From positions 1 through 47,418 of the forward strand of contig JACPRB010000095.1 of NCBI GenBank assembly GCA_016190155.1: a DNA stretch of 47,418 nucleotides, given 5' to 3'. The notes beneath the pieces were generated by a model. The model saw only the letters and a list, made by a program, of their open reading frames with translations, was not told the DNA's origin and made no database searches. The DNA is from Planctomycetota bacterium (GTDB taxonomy: Bacteria; Planctomycetota; MHYJ01; JACPRB01). Shown one piece after another: positions 1-6,744 of this stretch. The stretch's first letter is position 1; every line of letters starts with the position of its first letter. The position numbers and the translations under genes were made by a program.

Positions 1-48
1 CACAGAGTTCCTTGAGGAGGAAGGTTGTGCGCACACGCGTGGGTATAA

Positions 49-88
49 TCCGTGAAAATCCTCAGAATCCGAGAAATCCGTGTTGAAA
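49..88. repeat. AATCCGTG-type 8-9 bp periodic repeat
   Basis: Four degenerate units related to AATCCGTG follow each other at a spacing of 8-10 bp. The same unit, inverted, recurs at 16279-16300. Short periodic elements of this appearance are common in gaps of large environmental bacterial genomes; their role is unknown. Confidence 0.6.
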
Positions 89-100
89 GGGCGCCATAAA

Positions 101-147
101 ACATCTTCGTGCCGCGAGAGTATCTTGACCGTGAGTAGTCCAGAGGG
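101..147 (+). repeat. Dispersed 47-bp repeat, copy A
   Basis: By eye this aligns without gaps to 18171-18217 with about 35 of 47 identical bases, including the shared blocks ATCTTCG, CGCGAGA and GTGAGTAGT. Both copies lie in repeat-rich non-coding gaps, each near a GGAAGCCA-type repeat. Confidence 0.5.
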
Positions 148-252
148 TAACCGAGGACCCGGAGCAGCCCCCAACACCGGAGAACGCAGGGCGGCGGTGC
201 CCCAACCCAATCCCGGAACTCAATCGCGGCTCGACCGCTCGGAGTACCTATA

Positions 253-278
253 AGGAAACCAGGAAGCCAGGAGGAAGA
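253..278. repeat. GGAAGCCA-type 8-bp tandem repeat
   Basis: Three units read GGAAACCA, GGAAGCCA, GGAGGAAG with a strict 8-bp period. A 20-base core is shared with 17956-17982, where the unit is also present as an inverted copy. Confidence 0.65.
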
Positions 279-423
279 GACGGGCATGAGGCTGGAGCAT
301 GAGGAGTTGACACCCCCATCGAGGCATGGCGTCCCCGAGATGACCTTGCCTCATGGAGCTTTTGAGAGCCCTCCGTCTCCTCAGAAAGATCCTCATCTGG
401 GTATGGTACGCGGGCGTAACGCC

Positions 424-439
424 GTTACCTCGAGGTAAC
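424..439. repeat. Perfect 16-bp palindrome
   Basis: GTTACCTCGAGGTAAC is its own reverse complement. It lies 190 bp before the first pseudopilin gene in otherwise non-coding DNA, so it could be a dimeric regulator site or part of the local repeats (GGTAACCGAGG also occurs at about 146-156). No regulator can be named. Confidence 0.4.
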
Positions 440-628
440 CGAGGTTTGCGAGGTGGTGTAAGGGAAGAGTGGAAATGGGCGAGGATCAACGTAGAATGGG
501 CTCTTGGGTGGAAACAGACTCCCTGGCGCGGGCACGAGCTTTGCTTTCCTTGGCGTGGCGCGGCAAGGGGTAGTGACCGTGGATATTGCGTTCCCGGACG
601 CTGTGGGCGCTTTTCGGTGGGGGGTGTC

Positions 629-1138
629 ATGAATCGCGCACGGACATGTGGAGCGATCCGTCGTCGGTCAGGCTTCACGCTGGTGGAGCTTCTGGTGGTC
701 ATCGTCGTCATCGGCCTTCTGGCGGCCCTGTTGCTGCCGGCCTTGGGAAGGGCGATGTGCACCGGTCGAATGGGCGCCACGGAATCCTTGGTGGACAACC
801 TCCATCAGGCCGCGAAGATGTACGAGTTGGACAACAACGCCTATCCTCCGGACGGCGGCGGGGCGTTCCCGTCGTCGAAGCTGGCGTTGCCGCTGAAGAG
901 TCTGGGCGGCAAGAAGGTCGCGTACTTCGAGTTCCAGCCGGACATGCTCGATTCGAGCAACAACATCAAGAGCCGTGTCCATGACTGGGATACGATCCGG
1001 TACCGCAACAACGCCGTGAACTACCCGGGCAATCAGCTCGACGCGAGCGCGCATAACAAGAGCTCCATCGATTTGTGGTGCAGCGACTGCAGCGGGACGC
1101 AGGTCAGTCCCAACACCAACGTGAATAACTGGGAGTAG
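629..1138 (+). CDS. Type II secretion pseudopilin, GspG-like
   Basis: A 169-residue prepilin-like protein. A short basic leader (about 16 residues) precedes the processing site and the hydrophobic N-terminal helix starting GFTLVELLVV, with Glu at mature position 5 as prepilin peptidase substrates require. The C-terminal part keeps the GspG-like pattern of an alpha/beta domain with tyrosine/proline-rich turns (YELDNNAYPPDG) and an IDLW segment. The start at 629 is chosen because longer in-frame starts would bury the leader. It is first of five pseudopilin genes; the next starts 5 nt downstream. It is probably part of the pseudopilus of a type II-like secretion machine, but a type IV pilus minor pilin is possible. 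Confidence 0.85.
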   Translation: MNRARTCGAIRRRSGFTLVELLVVIVVIGLLAALLLPALGRAMCTGRMGATESLVDNLHQAAKMYELDNNAYPPDGGGAFPSSKLALPLKSLGGKKVAYFEFQPDMLDSSNNIKSRVHDWDTIRYRNNAVNYPGNQLDASAHNKSSIDLWCSDCSGTQVSPNTNVNNWE

Positions 1139-1143
1139 ACGCG

Positions 1144-1659
1144 ATGAGAAGGTGCGCCCCCAAGGGATTCACCCTGATCGAGCTGCTCGTGGTCATCTGC
1201 ATCATCCTCATCTTGCTCGCGCTGATGGTGGTGCTCATCCGCGGCGTCATGGAGCGCGCCAAGAATACGAAGTCGAAGGCGTTCATCGAAATGCTGGATC
1301 GGGCGTGCAAGGATTACCACACGGATTGCGGGCAGTATCCGCCGGGCCCCGGCTCGCAGAATCTCCATCGGTGTCTCGGATCGCCTCGCGTCGTCGTCGT
1401 TCAGTATGTGAGCTCCGGGCCGAACATCACGACGACCAAGCCTCCCTACGTCGAGTTCAAGAAGGAGATGCTGCCGATCACCGCCGTGTCGACGTCCCCC
1501 AATCCGCCGCAGGTCTTGATCGACGCGTGGGAGCGCGTCGTCGAGTACGGCGGTTTCCCGGGGCAGCACAACACGAAGGCCGTGGACATCTGGTCGTCCG
1601 GCAAGGACGGCTTGAACAACACGGAGGACGACATCGCCAACTGGATTCGCGATTTCTAG
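1144..1659 (+). CDS. gspG: Type II secretion major pseudopilin GspG-like
   Basis: 171 residues. Residues 8-30 form the class III prepilin signal and hydrophobic helix (GFTLIELLVVICIILILLA, Glu5 present). The tail DIWSSGKDGLNNTEDDIANW is the calcium-loop region typical of the major pseudopilin GspG, which makes this the best GspG candidate of the operon. GspG polymerises into the inner-membrane-anchored pseudopilus that drives folded proteins through the outer-membrane secretin. GGAG lies about 10 nt before the ATG. A second GspG-like gene directly upstream suggests duplication. Confidence 0.88.
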   Translation: MRRCAPKGFTLIELLVVICIILILLALMVVLIRGVMERAKNTKSKAFIEMLDRACKDYHTDCGQYPPGPGSQNLHRCLGSPRVVVVQYVSSGPNITTTKPPYVEFKKEMLPITAVSTSPNPPQVLIDAWERVVEYGGFPGQHNTKAVDIWSSGKDGLNNTEDDIANWIRDF

Positions 1660-1679
1660 CGCGATTGAGCGGGGTGCTT

Positions 1680-2255
1680 ATGAAGCAGCGGGGATTCACG
1701 TTGATCGAGATGCTGGTGGTGATCGTCATCATCGTGATCCTGGTCGGGGCGTCGGTGGCGATGATTAACGTCTTCTTCCGCGGCCAGGGGGTGCGCCAGG
1801 GCGCGTTGATCGTCACGCAAGCCATCGCCCAAGCCAAGCAGTTGGCCGCGGACAAGCGGTCCGTCCACTTCGTCGTATTCGAGAACAAGCCCGACGGCGG
1901 CGAGATGCGCATCTATCAGGACACGAGCGCGCCTTTCAAGGAGTTCACGCTGGGCGATACGGAGATCGAACAACGCCCGATCGGTCTTTCCAAGCATGTG
2001 CGGTTTCGCGGACCGTTTTGTCCCGCGTGGCTCGGCGTCGAGCCGAGCGGCTACGTCATCTTCAGCCCCGGCTCGATTTCCGGAGGCGGATTCATGGAAG
2101 TGCATGCGTCTTGGTTTGAAGGGCAGCTGCGGGCCGATCCGCCCGTCCTCGCCGGCGACATCGTTCTGGAGATGGCGAGCCAGCGCTACTTCATGTGCAT
2201 GGACGTCGATCGGGCGGGCGGCAAGATCCGTCGATCGCATTTCGTGACGCAGTAG
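1680..2255 (+). CDS. Type II secretion pseudopilin, GspH-like
   Basis: 191 residues with a very short leader (MKQR) before GFTLIEMLVVIVIIVILVGA, Glu5 present. The following region (QAIAQAKQLAADKRSVHFVVFE) resembles GspH/FimT minor pseudopilins, in which an amphipathic helix is followed by beta strands. GGGG lies 6 nt before the ATG, and the preceding gene ends 20 nt upstream, so it is in the same operon. The H assignment rests on gene order and the post-helix pattern and is less certain than the prepilin assignment. Confidence 0.82.
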   Translation: MKQRGFTLIEMLVVIVIIVILVGASVAMINVFFRGQGVRQGALIVTQAIAQAKQLAADKRSVHFVVFENKPDGGEMRIYQDTSAPFKEFTLGDTEIEQRPIGLSKHVRFRGPFCPAWLGVEPSGYVIFSPGSISGGGFMEVHASWFEGQLRADPPVLAGDIVLEMASQRYFMCMDVDRAGGKIRRSHFVTQ

Positions 2256-2270
2256 GTCGGAGGCGATTTT

Positions 2271-3026
2271 ATGAGGCGGCGCGAACGCGGCTTGACCTTG
2301 ATCGAGATCCTGTTGGCGCTGATGGTGCTGGTGCTGGGAGTCGTGGGGATCTTGGCCCTCTTTCCGCGCGCCATGCAGTCTTCGAAGGAGTCGACGGAGT
2401 TCACGCAAGGCGCCATTCTGGGAGAGTCCGTGGCCAACGCGCTGACGACGGCGGCGCGGTTCGCGCAGTACGACGTCGGGACCGGACGATACCGGCTGAC
2501 GATGACGCACGACTCGAAGAACCTGGCCAGCGGGGCGCTGGTCTACTATCAGTTCCTGTTGCCGGGCTTTCAGGATCCGATGCTGGGCCCTTCGGGCACG
2601 CAGTGGTTCCATCACCCCGTCAACGGCGCGCCCATCGGGGTCGTCATGGCGGGCCAACCGGAGGATCCACAATGGTCTTGCTGGCAGCTGACGGGCGATC
2701 CGTGGACGAAGGCGCAGTTCGATCAGATCAAGGGTACCAGCGACACGACAGGGACGGACGGTTCGGAGCCGCTCAACCAATTCGCGTACTCGTTCGACGT
2801 CCGCAAGATCAACACGCTGGAGTATCTCTTGGGGACGCCCAAACCGACCGGCGGCAACTACGCGCTGGTGGATCTGGATCCTCTGGTGCGCGTCTGGGAG
2901 TTTCGCATTCACACCTTCCGGTTGATGCAGCCGGGGTCGATGGGCGCCGGCGGAGCGAGCAACGTGGCCGGCCAGGTCCCCAAGAAACTGATCGCGACGC
3001 TCACCACGCGCATTACCGTGAGATAG
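2271..3026 (+). CDS. Type II secretion pseudopilin, GspI/PilV-like
   Basis: 251 residues. The leader MRRRER is followed by GLTLIEILLALMVLVLGVVG, the usual GspI/PilV variant in which LAL and VLG replace the GspG pattern; Glu5 is present. The C-terminal two thirds form a longer soluble domain than the usual 120-130 aa GspI, as is common for PVC-group prepilin-like proteins. A good ribosome site (GGAGG) precedes the ATG by 7 nt. It would form part of the pseudopilus tip with the H- and J-like proteins. Confidence 0.8.
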   Translation: MRRRERGLTLIEILLALMVLVLGVVGILALFPRAMQSSKESTEFTQGAILGESVANALTTAARFAQYDVGTGRYRLTMTHDSKNLASGALVYYQFLLPGFQDPMLGPSGTQWFHHPVNGAPIGVVMAGQPEDPQWSCWQLTGDPWTKAQFDQIKGTSDTTGTDGSEPLNQFAYSFDVRKINTLEYLLGTPKPTGGNYALVDLDPLVRVWEFRIHTFRLMQPGSMGAGGASNVAGQVPKKLIATLTTRITVR

Positions 3027-3036
3027 GAGAGCACCC

Positions 3037-3921
3037 ATGAGGACGCCCGCGGGCCGCACGGGGTTCACCCTGATGGAGCTGTTGGTGTCGGTGGTGCTGA
3101 TGGTCATCCTCTTGTCCGCGGTGACCCTGGTGTTCATGAGGACGACGGAGACGGTCGCCATGAGTCAGGCCCGTACCACCGTCTACACCAACGCGCGCTA
3201 TGCGATGGACGTGATGGAGAACGACCTTCTGGGGTGCCTGCCCTTCACCAGCGGGCAGCAGAAGTTCATCCTCCAGAACGGGCGGACGATGCCGCCGTCC
3301 AATCCGCCGGCGGTCGGCGGAGGTTTTCACGTCGGGCAGGCGGCGGACTTCATCAAGTTCCGCGCCACGGCCCCTGTCGGCAACAGGCTGCAGACGGCGG
3401 AGATTTCGTATCATCTGATCCCGGGCAACCGGGCGCTGGCGATCCCGGGGCCGACCGCCTTGCCGGACGCCCTCAATCTCATGCCCCTCTGGCCGCCGGG
3501 CGATCCCGACCGGGGCCAGACGGTGCGGACGCCTTCCAGGCCGATCTACACGCTCGTGCGCCGGGTGCGGGTGCAGAACGCGCAGAATCCCGCGAACTGG
3601 GACCAGGTGGCCGTGGATTCGTTCGGCAACGCGATCCCGGACATGGAGGTGTGCTACTTCGTCGTCAGCTTCAACATCGAGTACCTGGCGAACAACATGA
3701 GCTTCTCGCAGATCGACGCCGGGCCGGCCATGCCCGGCGGCTCTCCGTGTCCGCCGAACGACCCGCTGGGGGACGGGGCGGGGCTGAACGACGGGATCGG
3801 TGCCGGGGCGGGCGTGGCCTTGCGCATCCCGGCGCTGCGCATCACGCTGGTGATCGTGGAGGACGTCGGGGCGCGCCAGGAGCGGCAGATCCAGAAGGAA
3901 ATCTGGATCCCGATGGGCTAA
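3037..3921 (+). CDS. Type II secretion pseudopilin, GspJ/PilW-like
   Basis: 294 residues, the largest of the set. The leader MRTPAGRT precedes GFTLMELLVSVVLMVILLSA with Glu5. The segment RYAMDVMENDLLG, about 55 residues in, matches the GspJ/PilW pattern of a conserved helix after the transmembrane segment. AGGAG lies 7 nt before the ATG. It closes the operon; no GspK-like gene (which would lack Glu5) and no assembly ATPase, secretin or prepilin peptidase is visible, so those must be encoded elsewhere. Confidence 0.8.
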   Translation: MRTPAGRTGFTLMELLVSVVLMVILLSAVTLVFMRTTETVAMSQARTTVYTNARYAMDVMENDLLGCLPFTSGQQKFILQNGRTMPPSNPPAVGGGFHVGQAADFIKFRATAPVGNRLQTAEISYHLIPGNRALAIPGPTALPDALNLMPLWPPGDPDRGQTVRTPSRPIYTLVRRVRVQNAQNPANWDQVAVDSFGNAIPDMEVCYFVVSFNIEYLANNMSFSQIDAGPAMPGGSPCPPNDPLGDGAGLNDGIGAGAGVALRIPALRITLVIVEDVGARQERQIQKEIWIPMG

Positions 3922-3924
3922 CGG

Positions 3925-3930
3925 TATAAT
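3925..3930 (+). promoter_or_regulatory. -10 element of a probable leaderless lpxH promoter
   Basis: A perfect TATAAT ends 6 nt before the lpxH ATG, so transcription would begin at or next to the start codon. lpxH has no Shine-Dalgarno. No convincing -35 hexamer lies 16-18 bp upstream. The same spacing recurs at other genes in the window. Confidence 0.55.
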
Positions 3931-3936
3931 CGCGCG

Positions 3937-4725
3937 ATGCCGCGCTTTCTCTTCGTGGGCGACGTCCACCTTCGACCCGGCGATGCGGCGTTCAACGCGC
4001 CGTTCTTGAGGTTTCTCGAGACGCAGCGTGAGCGCGGTTTGGACGCGCTGATCATCGTGGGCGATCTCTTCGATTATTGGATCGGTCCGAAGCACCTGGA
4101 AGGCGACGACTATCGGGAGGCGCTGGAGGCTCTGCGGGGGCTGACGCGCGCGGGCGTGCGCATCGAGTTCCTCCACGGCAATCGCGACTACTTCGTCGAG
4201 GAGCGATTCGCTCGAGCGACGGGGGTACGCGTGGCGGGACGGGACCTCAGGATATCGCTCGGCGGTCGCGAGGTGTGGTGCACGCACGGCGATTTCGTGT
4301 ACAACCGCAACCCGAAGTACGCGGCGTATCGAGCGGTCATGCGTTTCAAGCCGTTGCGGGCCGCGTATCTGGCGATGCCGGCCTGCGTGGGAAAGGGCAT
4401 CGCGCGCGGGTTCCGCAAGGTTTCGCCGCGCACCACGCCGCAGGTTCGATGGACGCGCGAGGAGCTCGTCGAGGGGGCGCGCCCGCTCTTCGAGCGCGGG
4501 GCGGACGTGTTGATCTGCGGGCACATCCACTGGCCGAGCCACATCGAGTGCGCGCACGGATCGCGGCGGCGCGAGATCTTCGTGTTGGGGGATTGGTGCG
4601 GCGGCACGCGCGATTATGTGGAGTGGGACGGCGTCGATTTGAGGTTACTGAGGCCGCGAGGAACGGAGGTCCCAGAGAAAGAGGAATCGACACCCGAGGA
4701 CTCCGAGGACGCAGAGAAGAGATAA
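3937..4725 (+). CDS. lpxH: UDP-2,3-diacylglucosamine diphosphatase LpxH
   Basis: A calcineurin-like metallophosphoesterase of 262 residues that fits LpxH, the enzyme that cleaves the pyrophosphate of UDP-2,3-diacylglucosamine to give lipid X on the cytoplasmic face of the inner membrane. The metal-binding motifs are in order: GDVHL (Asp9, His11), GDLFDYW, HGNRDYF (Asn-Arg-Asp, as in LpxH rather than the usual Asn-His-Glu), THGD and GHIHWPSH. This shows the host makes lipid A. The last 18 residues are acidic low-complexity sequence encoded by a repeat that also occurs in the ftsL-like gene, so the native enzyme probably ended near residue 244. There is no ribosome site; see the TATAAT at 3925. 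Confidence 0.9.
   Translation: MPRFLFVGDVHLRPGDAAFNAPFLRFLETQRERGLDALIIVGDLFDYWIGPKHLEGDDYREALEALRGLTRAGVRIEFLHGNRDYFVEERFARATGVRVAGRDLRISLGGREVWCTHGDFVYNRNPKYAAYRAVMRFKPLRAAYLAMPACVGKGIARGFRKVSPRTTPQVRWTREELVEGARPLFERGADVLICGHIHWPSHIECAHGSRRREIFVLGDWCGGTRDYVEWDGVDLRLLRPRGTEVPEKEESTPEDSEDAEKR
4667..4722. repeat. CAGAGAAG/CGAGGAC 9-bp periodic repeat inside the lpxH 3' end
   Basis: Degenerate units of about 9 bp (CAGAGAAAG, CGAGGACTC, CGAGGACGC, AGAGAAG) make up the last 18 codons of lpxH. The block resembles 7614-7680, which encodes the N-terminus of the ftsL-like protein, and, inverted, 44412-44450. Confidence 0.65.
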
Positions 4726-4737
4726 GCGGCGGCGGCC

Positions 4738-4765
4738 GTTCGACAGGCTCACGGCAAGCGAGCCG
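4738..4765. repeat. GTTCGACAGGCTCACGG-type dispersed repeat
   Basis: This element resembles a short dispersed motif (TTCGACA-GGCTCA) seen in intergenic DNA of many unrelated bacteria. It contains a GGCTC/GAGCC inverted repeat and sits between the convergent ends of lpxH and the zinc-ribbon gene, where it may also help transcription to end. Only one copy is seen in this window. Confidence 0.4.
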
Positions 4766-4770
4766 TACGC

Positions 4771-4956
4771 CTACTTTTTCACAGGCCGCCCCGTCCGGTC
4801 TTCCTGATAGACGAACCCCGCTCCGCAGCGTTGGCACGTGCAGTGCTTCTCGACGATGCCGCTCGACATGGGGCGGCGGCGATGGACCACGAAATCGCCG
4901 AGCCTACAGATCGGGCACGCCACCGTCATTCGGTGGATCATCACGGCCTTGTGCAT
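4771..4956 (-). CDS. Small zinc-ribbon protein
   Basis: 61 residues with two Cys pairs, CPIC at residues 14-17 and CQRC at 41-44, which would hold one zinc ion. It has a basic patch (HRRRP) between the pairs. The start is set by an excellent ribosome site, GGAGGT 5 nt before the ATG. It overlaps the end of the upstream pseudo-receiver/PilZ-like gene by 53 nt, so the two are translationally coupled. Function unknown; such ribbons often bind nucleic acid or protein. Confidence 0.65.
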   Translation of the reverse strand: MHKAVMIHRMTVACPICRLGDFVVHRRRPMSSGIVEKHCTCQRCGAGFVYQEDRTGRPVKK

Positions 4957-5557
4957 GCGCCACCTCCAGCTGTGCAAACCGCTCGGGCGCCACGCGGACC
5001 GCGATGACGCCGCGGTCCCGGAACGCCACGTCTCCCTCCACCCGGACTTCGCCGCGGCAGATCGCCAGAGTGCCGCCGCGGGGTACGTCGAAGGACTCCC
5101 GCGCGATCGCGTCGTCGACGAGGAGTACGGATCCTCTCGAGACGCGCACGACGCGACACGCCCGCCGCTGTTCTCCCACCATGACATCGACGGGCATGTC
5201 GTAATGCTTGCGCGCGTCCGCCGCCGCGCGTTGCAGGATCGCGCGCACGGCGGCGCGCAGACGTTCCACGCAGAGCGGTTTGGCGAGGACCGCCACGACG
5301 GGGCCGGCGGGCGGTACCTCGCGTTCCACGCCGGCGAAGACGATCGGCAGCGTCGGCCACTCTGTCTCGACGTGCTCGGCCAGTTCCGCGGGCATGCCGC
5401 CGGGGCCGATGACGAGCGCGTCGAAGAGCGCCGTGTCGAGCTTGAGGCGCGCCAGGCTCGGCTCGGGCTCCACGCAGACGCGGCATCCGCACGCGGCCAG
5501 GCCCGCGCGCACGAGCGCGCCGATCGATCCGTCCCAATCGAACGCGAGAATGTTCAC
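4904..5557 (-). CDS. Pseudo-receiver protein with a C-terminal PilZ-like domain
   Basis: 217 residues from the GTG at 5557 (a longer GTG start at 5599 adds 14 residues). Residues 1-115 look like a response-regulator receiver fold (NILAFD at strand 1, LAKP with the conserved Lys at strand 5), but the phosphoacceptor position in strand 3 reads LVIGPGGMP, so the Asp is missing. Residues about 125-210 resemble a PilZ domain (ARKHYDMPVDVMV followed by beta strands), but the c-di-GMP motifs RxxxR and DxSxxG are degenerate. It is likely a regulator or adaptor without phosphorylation. It is divergent from the mraZ cluster and coupled to the zinc-ribbon gene. Confidence 0.6.
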   Translation of the reverse strand: MNILAFDWDGSIGALVRAGLAACGCRVCVEPEPSLARLKLDTALFDALVIGPGGMPAELAEHVETEWPTLPIVFAGVEREVPPAGPVVAVLAKPLCVERLRAAVRAILQRAAADARKHYDMPVDVMVGEQRRACRVVRVSRGSVLLVDDAIARESFDVPRGGTLAICRGEVRVEGDVAFRDRGVIAVRVAPERFAQLEVAHAQGRDDPPNDGGVPDL

Positions 5558-5632
5558 GCACGAGAAATATCGGCGTTCTCGGGAGGCGTCTTGAGGCACT
5601 ATGGATTGTGCGCGGGTGTCGGCGAGGCCCCA

Positions 5633-5658
5633 TGGGTATTAACCCATACGCTAACCCA
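5633..5658. promoter_or_regulatory. Cluster of three TGGGT boxes, candidate operator
   Basis: TGGGT at 5633-5637 (plus) faces ACCCA at 5642-5646 and again at 5654-5658, giving a 14-bp inverted repeat plus a direct repeat 12 bp away. It ends 33 bp before the -35 box of the mraZ promoter, between divergent genes. MraZ of E. coli binds TGGGN direct repeats about 10 bp apart; the geometry here differs, so the regulator is uncertain. Confidence 0.4.
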
Positions 5659-5690
5659 TATTTTTTGTGTTCCGCGCGCGTGATTTTGCC

Positions 5691-5718
5691 TTGACAGCTT
5701 AGGTCGGAGCGGTATCAT
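5691..5718 (+). promoter_or_regulatory. Sigma-70 promoter of the mraZ cell-wall cluster
   Basis: A perfect -35 box TTGACA (5691-5696) is followed after 16 bp by TATCAT (5713-5718, 5 of 6 to consensus). Transcription would start near 5725, giving a leader of about 95 nt before mraZ. This is the best consensus promoter in the window. Confidence 0.75.
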
Positions 5719-5730
5719 TCTCGCAACAGG

Positions 5731-5758
5731 AGGCGGCGAAGTGAGCCGCCTGTTTTTT
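5731..5758 (+). terminator. Terminator-like hairpin in the mraZ leader (possible attenuator)
   Basis: AGGCGGC pairs with GCCGCCT around a 7-nt loop, followed by GTTTTTT. This is an intrinsic-terminator shape located about 5-30 nt after the predicted start of transcription and 60 nt before mraZ, so it would end or attenuate transcription of the whole cluster. Confidence 0.6.
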
Positions 5759-5765
5759 ACCAAAC

Positions 5766-5785
5766 GTGGTGGAAGAAAGTGGAGG
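5766..5785 (+). promoter_or_regulatory. GTGG direct repeats upstream of mraZ, possible MraZ sites
   Basis: GTGGTGGAAG and GTGGAGG occur 13 bp apart just after the hairpin. MraZ autoregulates by binding GTGG/TGGG direct repeats before its own gene. The period is not the usual 10 bp, so this is tentative. Confidence 0.3.
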
Positions 5786-5820
5786 CGCGGGGAACGGCCT
5801 CCCACGAAAAGTAGGCTGGA

Positions 5821-6294
5821 ATGTTCCTGGGAGAGCAGGCGCTGACGCTGGACGCGAAGAATCGTCTGGTCCTCCCGAGCAAGTTCAGGGTTTTTCTTAC
5901 CGACGACGACCTCAAGGGCTTCTTCATGGTGGTCAATCCCACCCGAACGGAACGCTGCCTGCGGCTGTACCCGCGGTCCACCTGGCAGCGTGTTCAGAAG
6001 GGGCTGATGAAAAAGGCGGACGACGCGAGCGATCCCTCGGAGTTCCTGAGGCTCATCGCGTCGCACGCCGAGTTCGCACCCATCGACGCGCAATTCCGCT
6101 TTGTGGTGCCTCCCAAGCTTGTGGAGTTTGCCCATCTTGGTCGCGACGTCATCATGGCGGGTAACCACGATTGGTTGGAGATCTGGGATCCGGGCGAGTG
6201 GGAAACCATCGCGGAGCAGACCCGCGAGAAGTACCGCCCGATGCTGCAGCGCGCGCTGTGGCCGGGGACGGAGGGGGACCAGCACAAGACGTAA
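5821..6294 (+). CDS. mraZ: Transcriptional regulator MraZ
   Basis: 157 residues with two SpoVT-AbrB-like swapped-hairpin halves. The first starts FLGEQALTLDAKNRLVLPSKF and carries the DxKxRLxxP motif. The second, at about 80-100, reads IDAQFRFVVPPKL, the matching half motif. MraZ forms ring oligomers that bind repeats upstream of its own gene and tune the division and cell-wall cluster. It is first in the cluster after a strong promoter, as in most bacteria, and the family length is about 145-155. Confidence 0.93.
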   Translation: MFLGEQALTLDAKNRLVLPSKFRVFLTDDDLKGFFMVVNPTRTERCLRLYPRSTWQRVQKGLMKKADDASDPSEFLRLIASHAEFAPIDAQFRFVVPPKLVEFAHLGRDVIMAGNHDWLEIWDPGEWETIAEQTREKYRPMLQRALWPGTEGDQHKT

Positions 6295-6379
6295 CTGTGT
6301 CGGATCGCGACGGCAAAGATCGAGTGCGAGGGGAAGTGCGGACGCCCTGGCGCGTCCGGCGACCTGGAGAGAGGGAAGC

Positions 6380-6640
6380 ATGGAACCAGGGAACGGGGGC
6401 ATGTCTTCGGTGGAGATCGTTCGGCAGTTTCTGGAATCGCTCGACGGGCGCCAGCCCCGGCCGGAGGAAATCCGCCGGATCCGGCCGGCGCTGGATGATC
6501 TGGTCGCCAAGATCACGCGCCTGCACCAGATCGCTCCGGCGTACGGCCGCGCCACGCTGAGCGAGGAGGTCAAGGCGCTCGTGCGGCTGGCGCACGATCC
6601 GGCCGGGCCCGAATGGCTGCGGATCGCGGCCCTCTTCTAG
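6380..6640 (+). CDS. Hypothetical 86-residue protein between mraZ and rsmH
   Basis: The product is mostly helical and charged (VEIVRQFLESLDGRQPRPEE), with no signal peptide or membrane segment. I do not recognise a family. It is probably real because GAGAGAGGG lies 4 nt before the ATG, it lies in the mraZ-rsmH gap on the same strand, and codon use matches its neighbours. Its stop codon forms the left edge of the long inverted repeat at 6639-6727. Confidence 0.6.
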   Translation: MEPGNGGMSSVEIVRQFLESLDGRQPRPEEIRRIRPALDDLVAKITRLHQIAPAYGRATLSEEVKALVRLAHDPAGPEWLRIAALF

Positions 6641-6727
6641 CGGTGAGGCAGGTAGTGAGGATGGAATGGCAAGGAGAATAGGCGCATGAGAGAGGGGGCC
6701 GTTCCACTCGCTACCTCCCTCGCCGCT
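6639..6727. repeat. Long imperfect inverted repeat before rsmH
   Basis: The left arm (6639-6670) and right arm (6698-6727) pair along about 30 bp around a 27-nt loop. Differences are one C-C mismatch, a 2-nt bulge, and several positions that would be G-U pairs in RNA. There is no T-tract, so it is not a standard terminator. It ends 17 nt before the rsmH start and could be a small mobile hairpin element (MITE or REPIN-like), an RNA processing site, or a control on rsmH translation. Confidence 0.7.
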
Positions 6728-6744
6728 GGCGGCCCAGGGGCGTG

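Larger units (their letters stand above)
1..628. other. Non-coding region upstream of the pseudopilin operon
   Basis: I see no convincing gene here. An open frame runs into the first pseudopilin gene from about 353, but its product before residue 93 has no recognisable domain and the prepilin leader only makes sense from the ATG at 629. The stretch instead holds several short repeats (49-88, 101-147, 253-278) that recur elsewhere in the window, and a perfect 16-bp palindrome at 424-439. No clear paired -35/-10 promoter for the operon was found. Confidence 0.6.

Noticed and set aside
44-49. TATAAT at 44-49 as a promoter
   Set aside because: No gene starts nearby and no -35 box is at normal spacing; it lies in repeat sequence.
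307-335. Perfect TTGACA at 307-312 as a pseudopilin promoter
   Set aside because: No acceptable -10 box lies 15-19 bp downstream.
353-628. N-terminal extension of the first pseudopilin from a start at 353
   Set aside because: It would bury the prepilin leader 108 residues in; the peptide has no domain.
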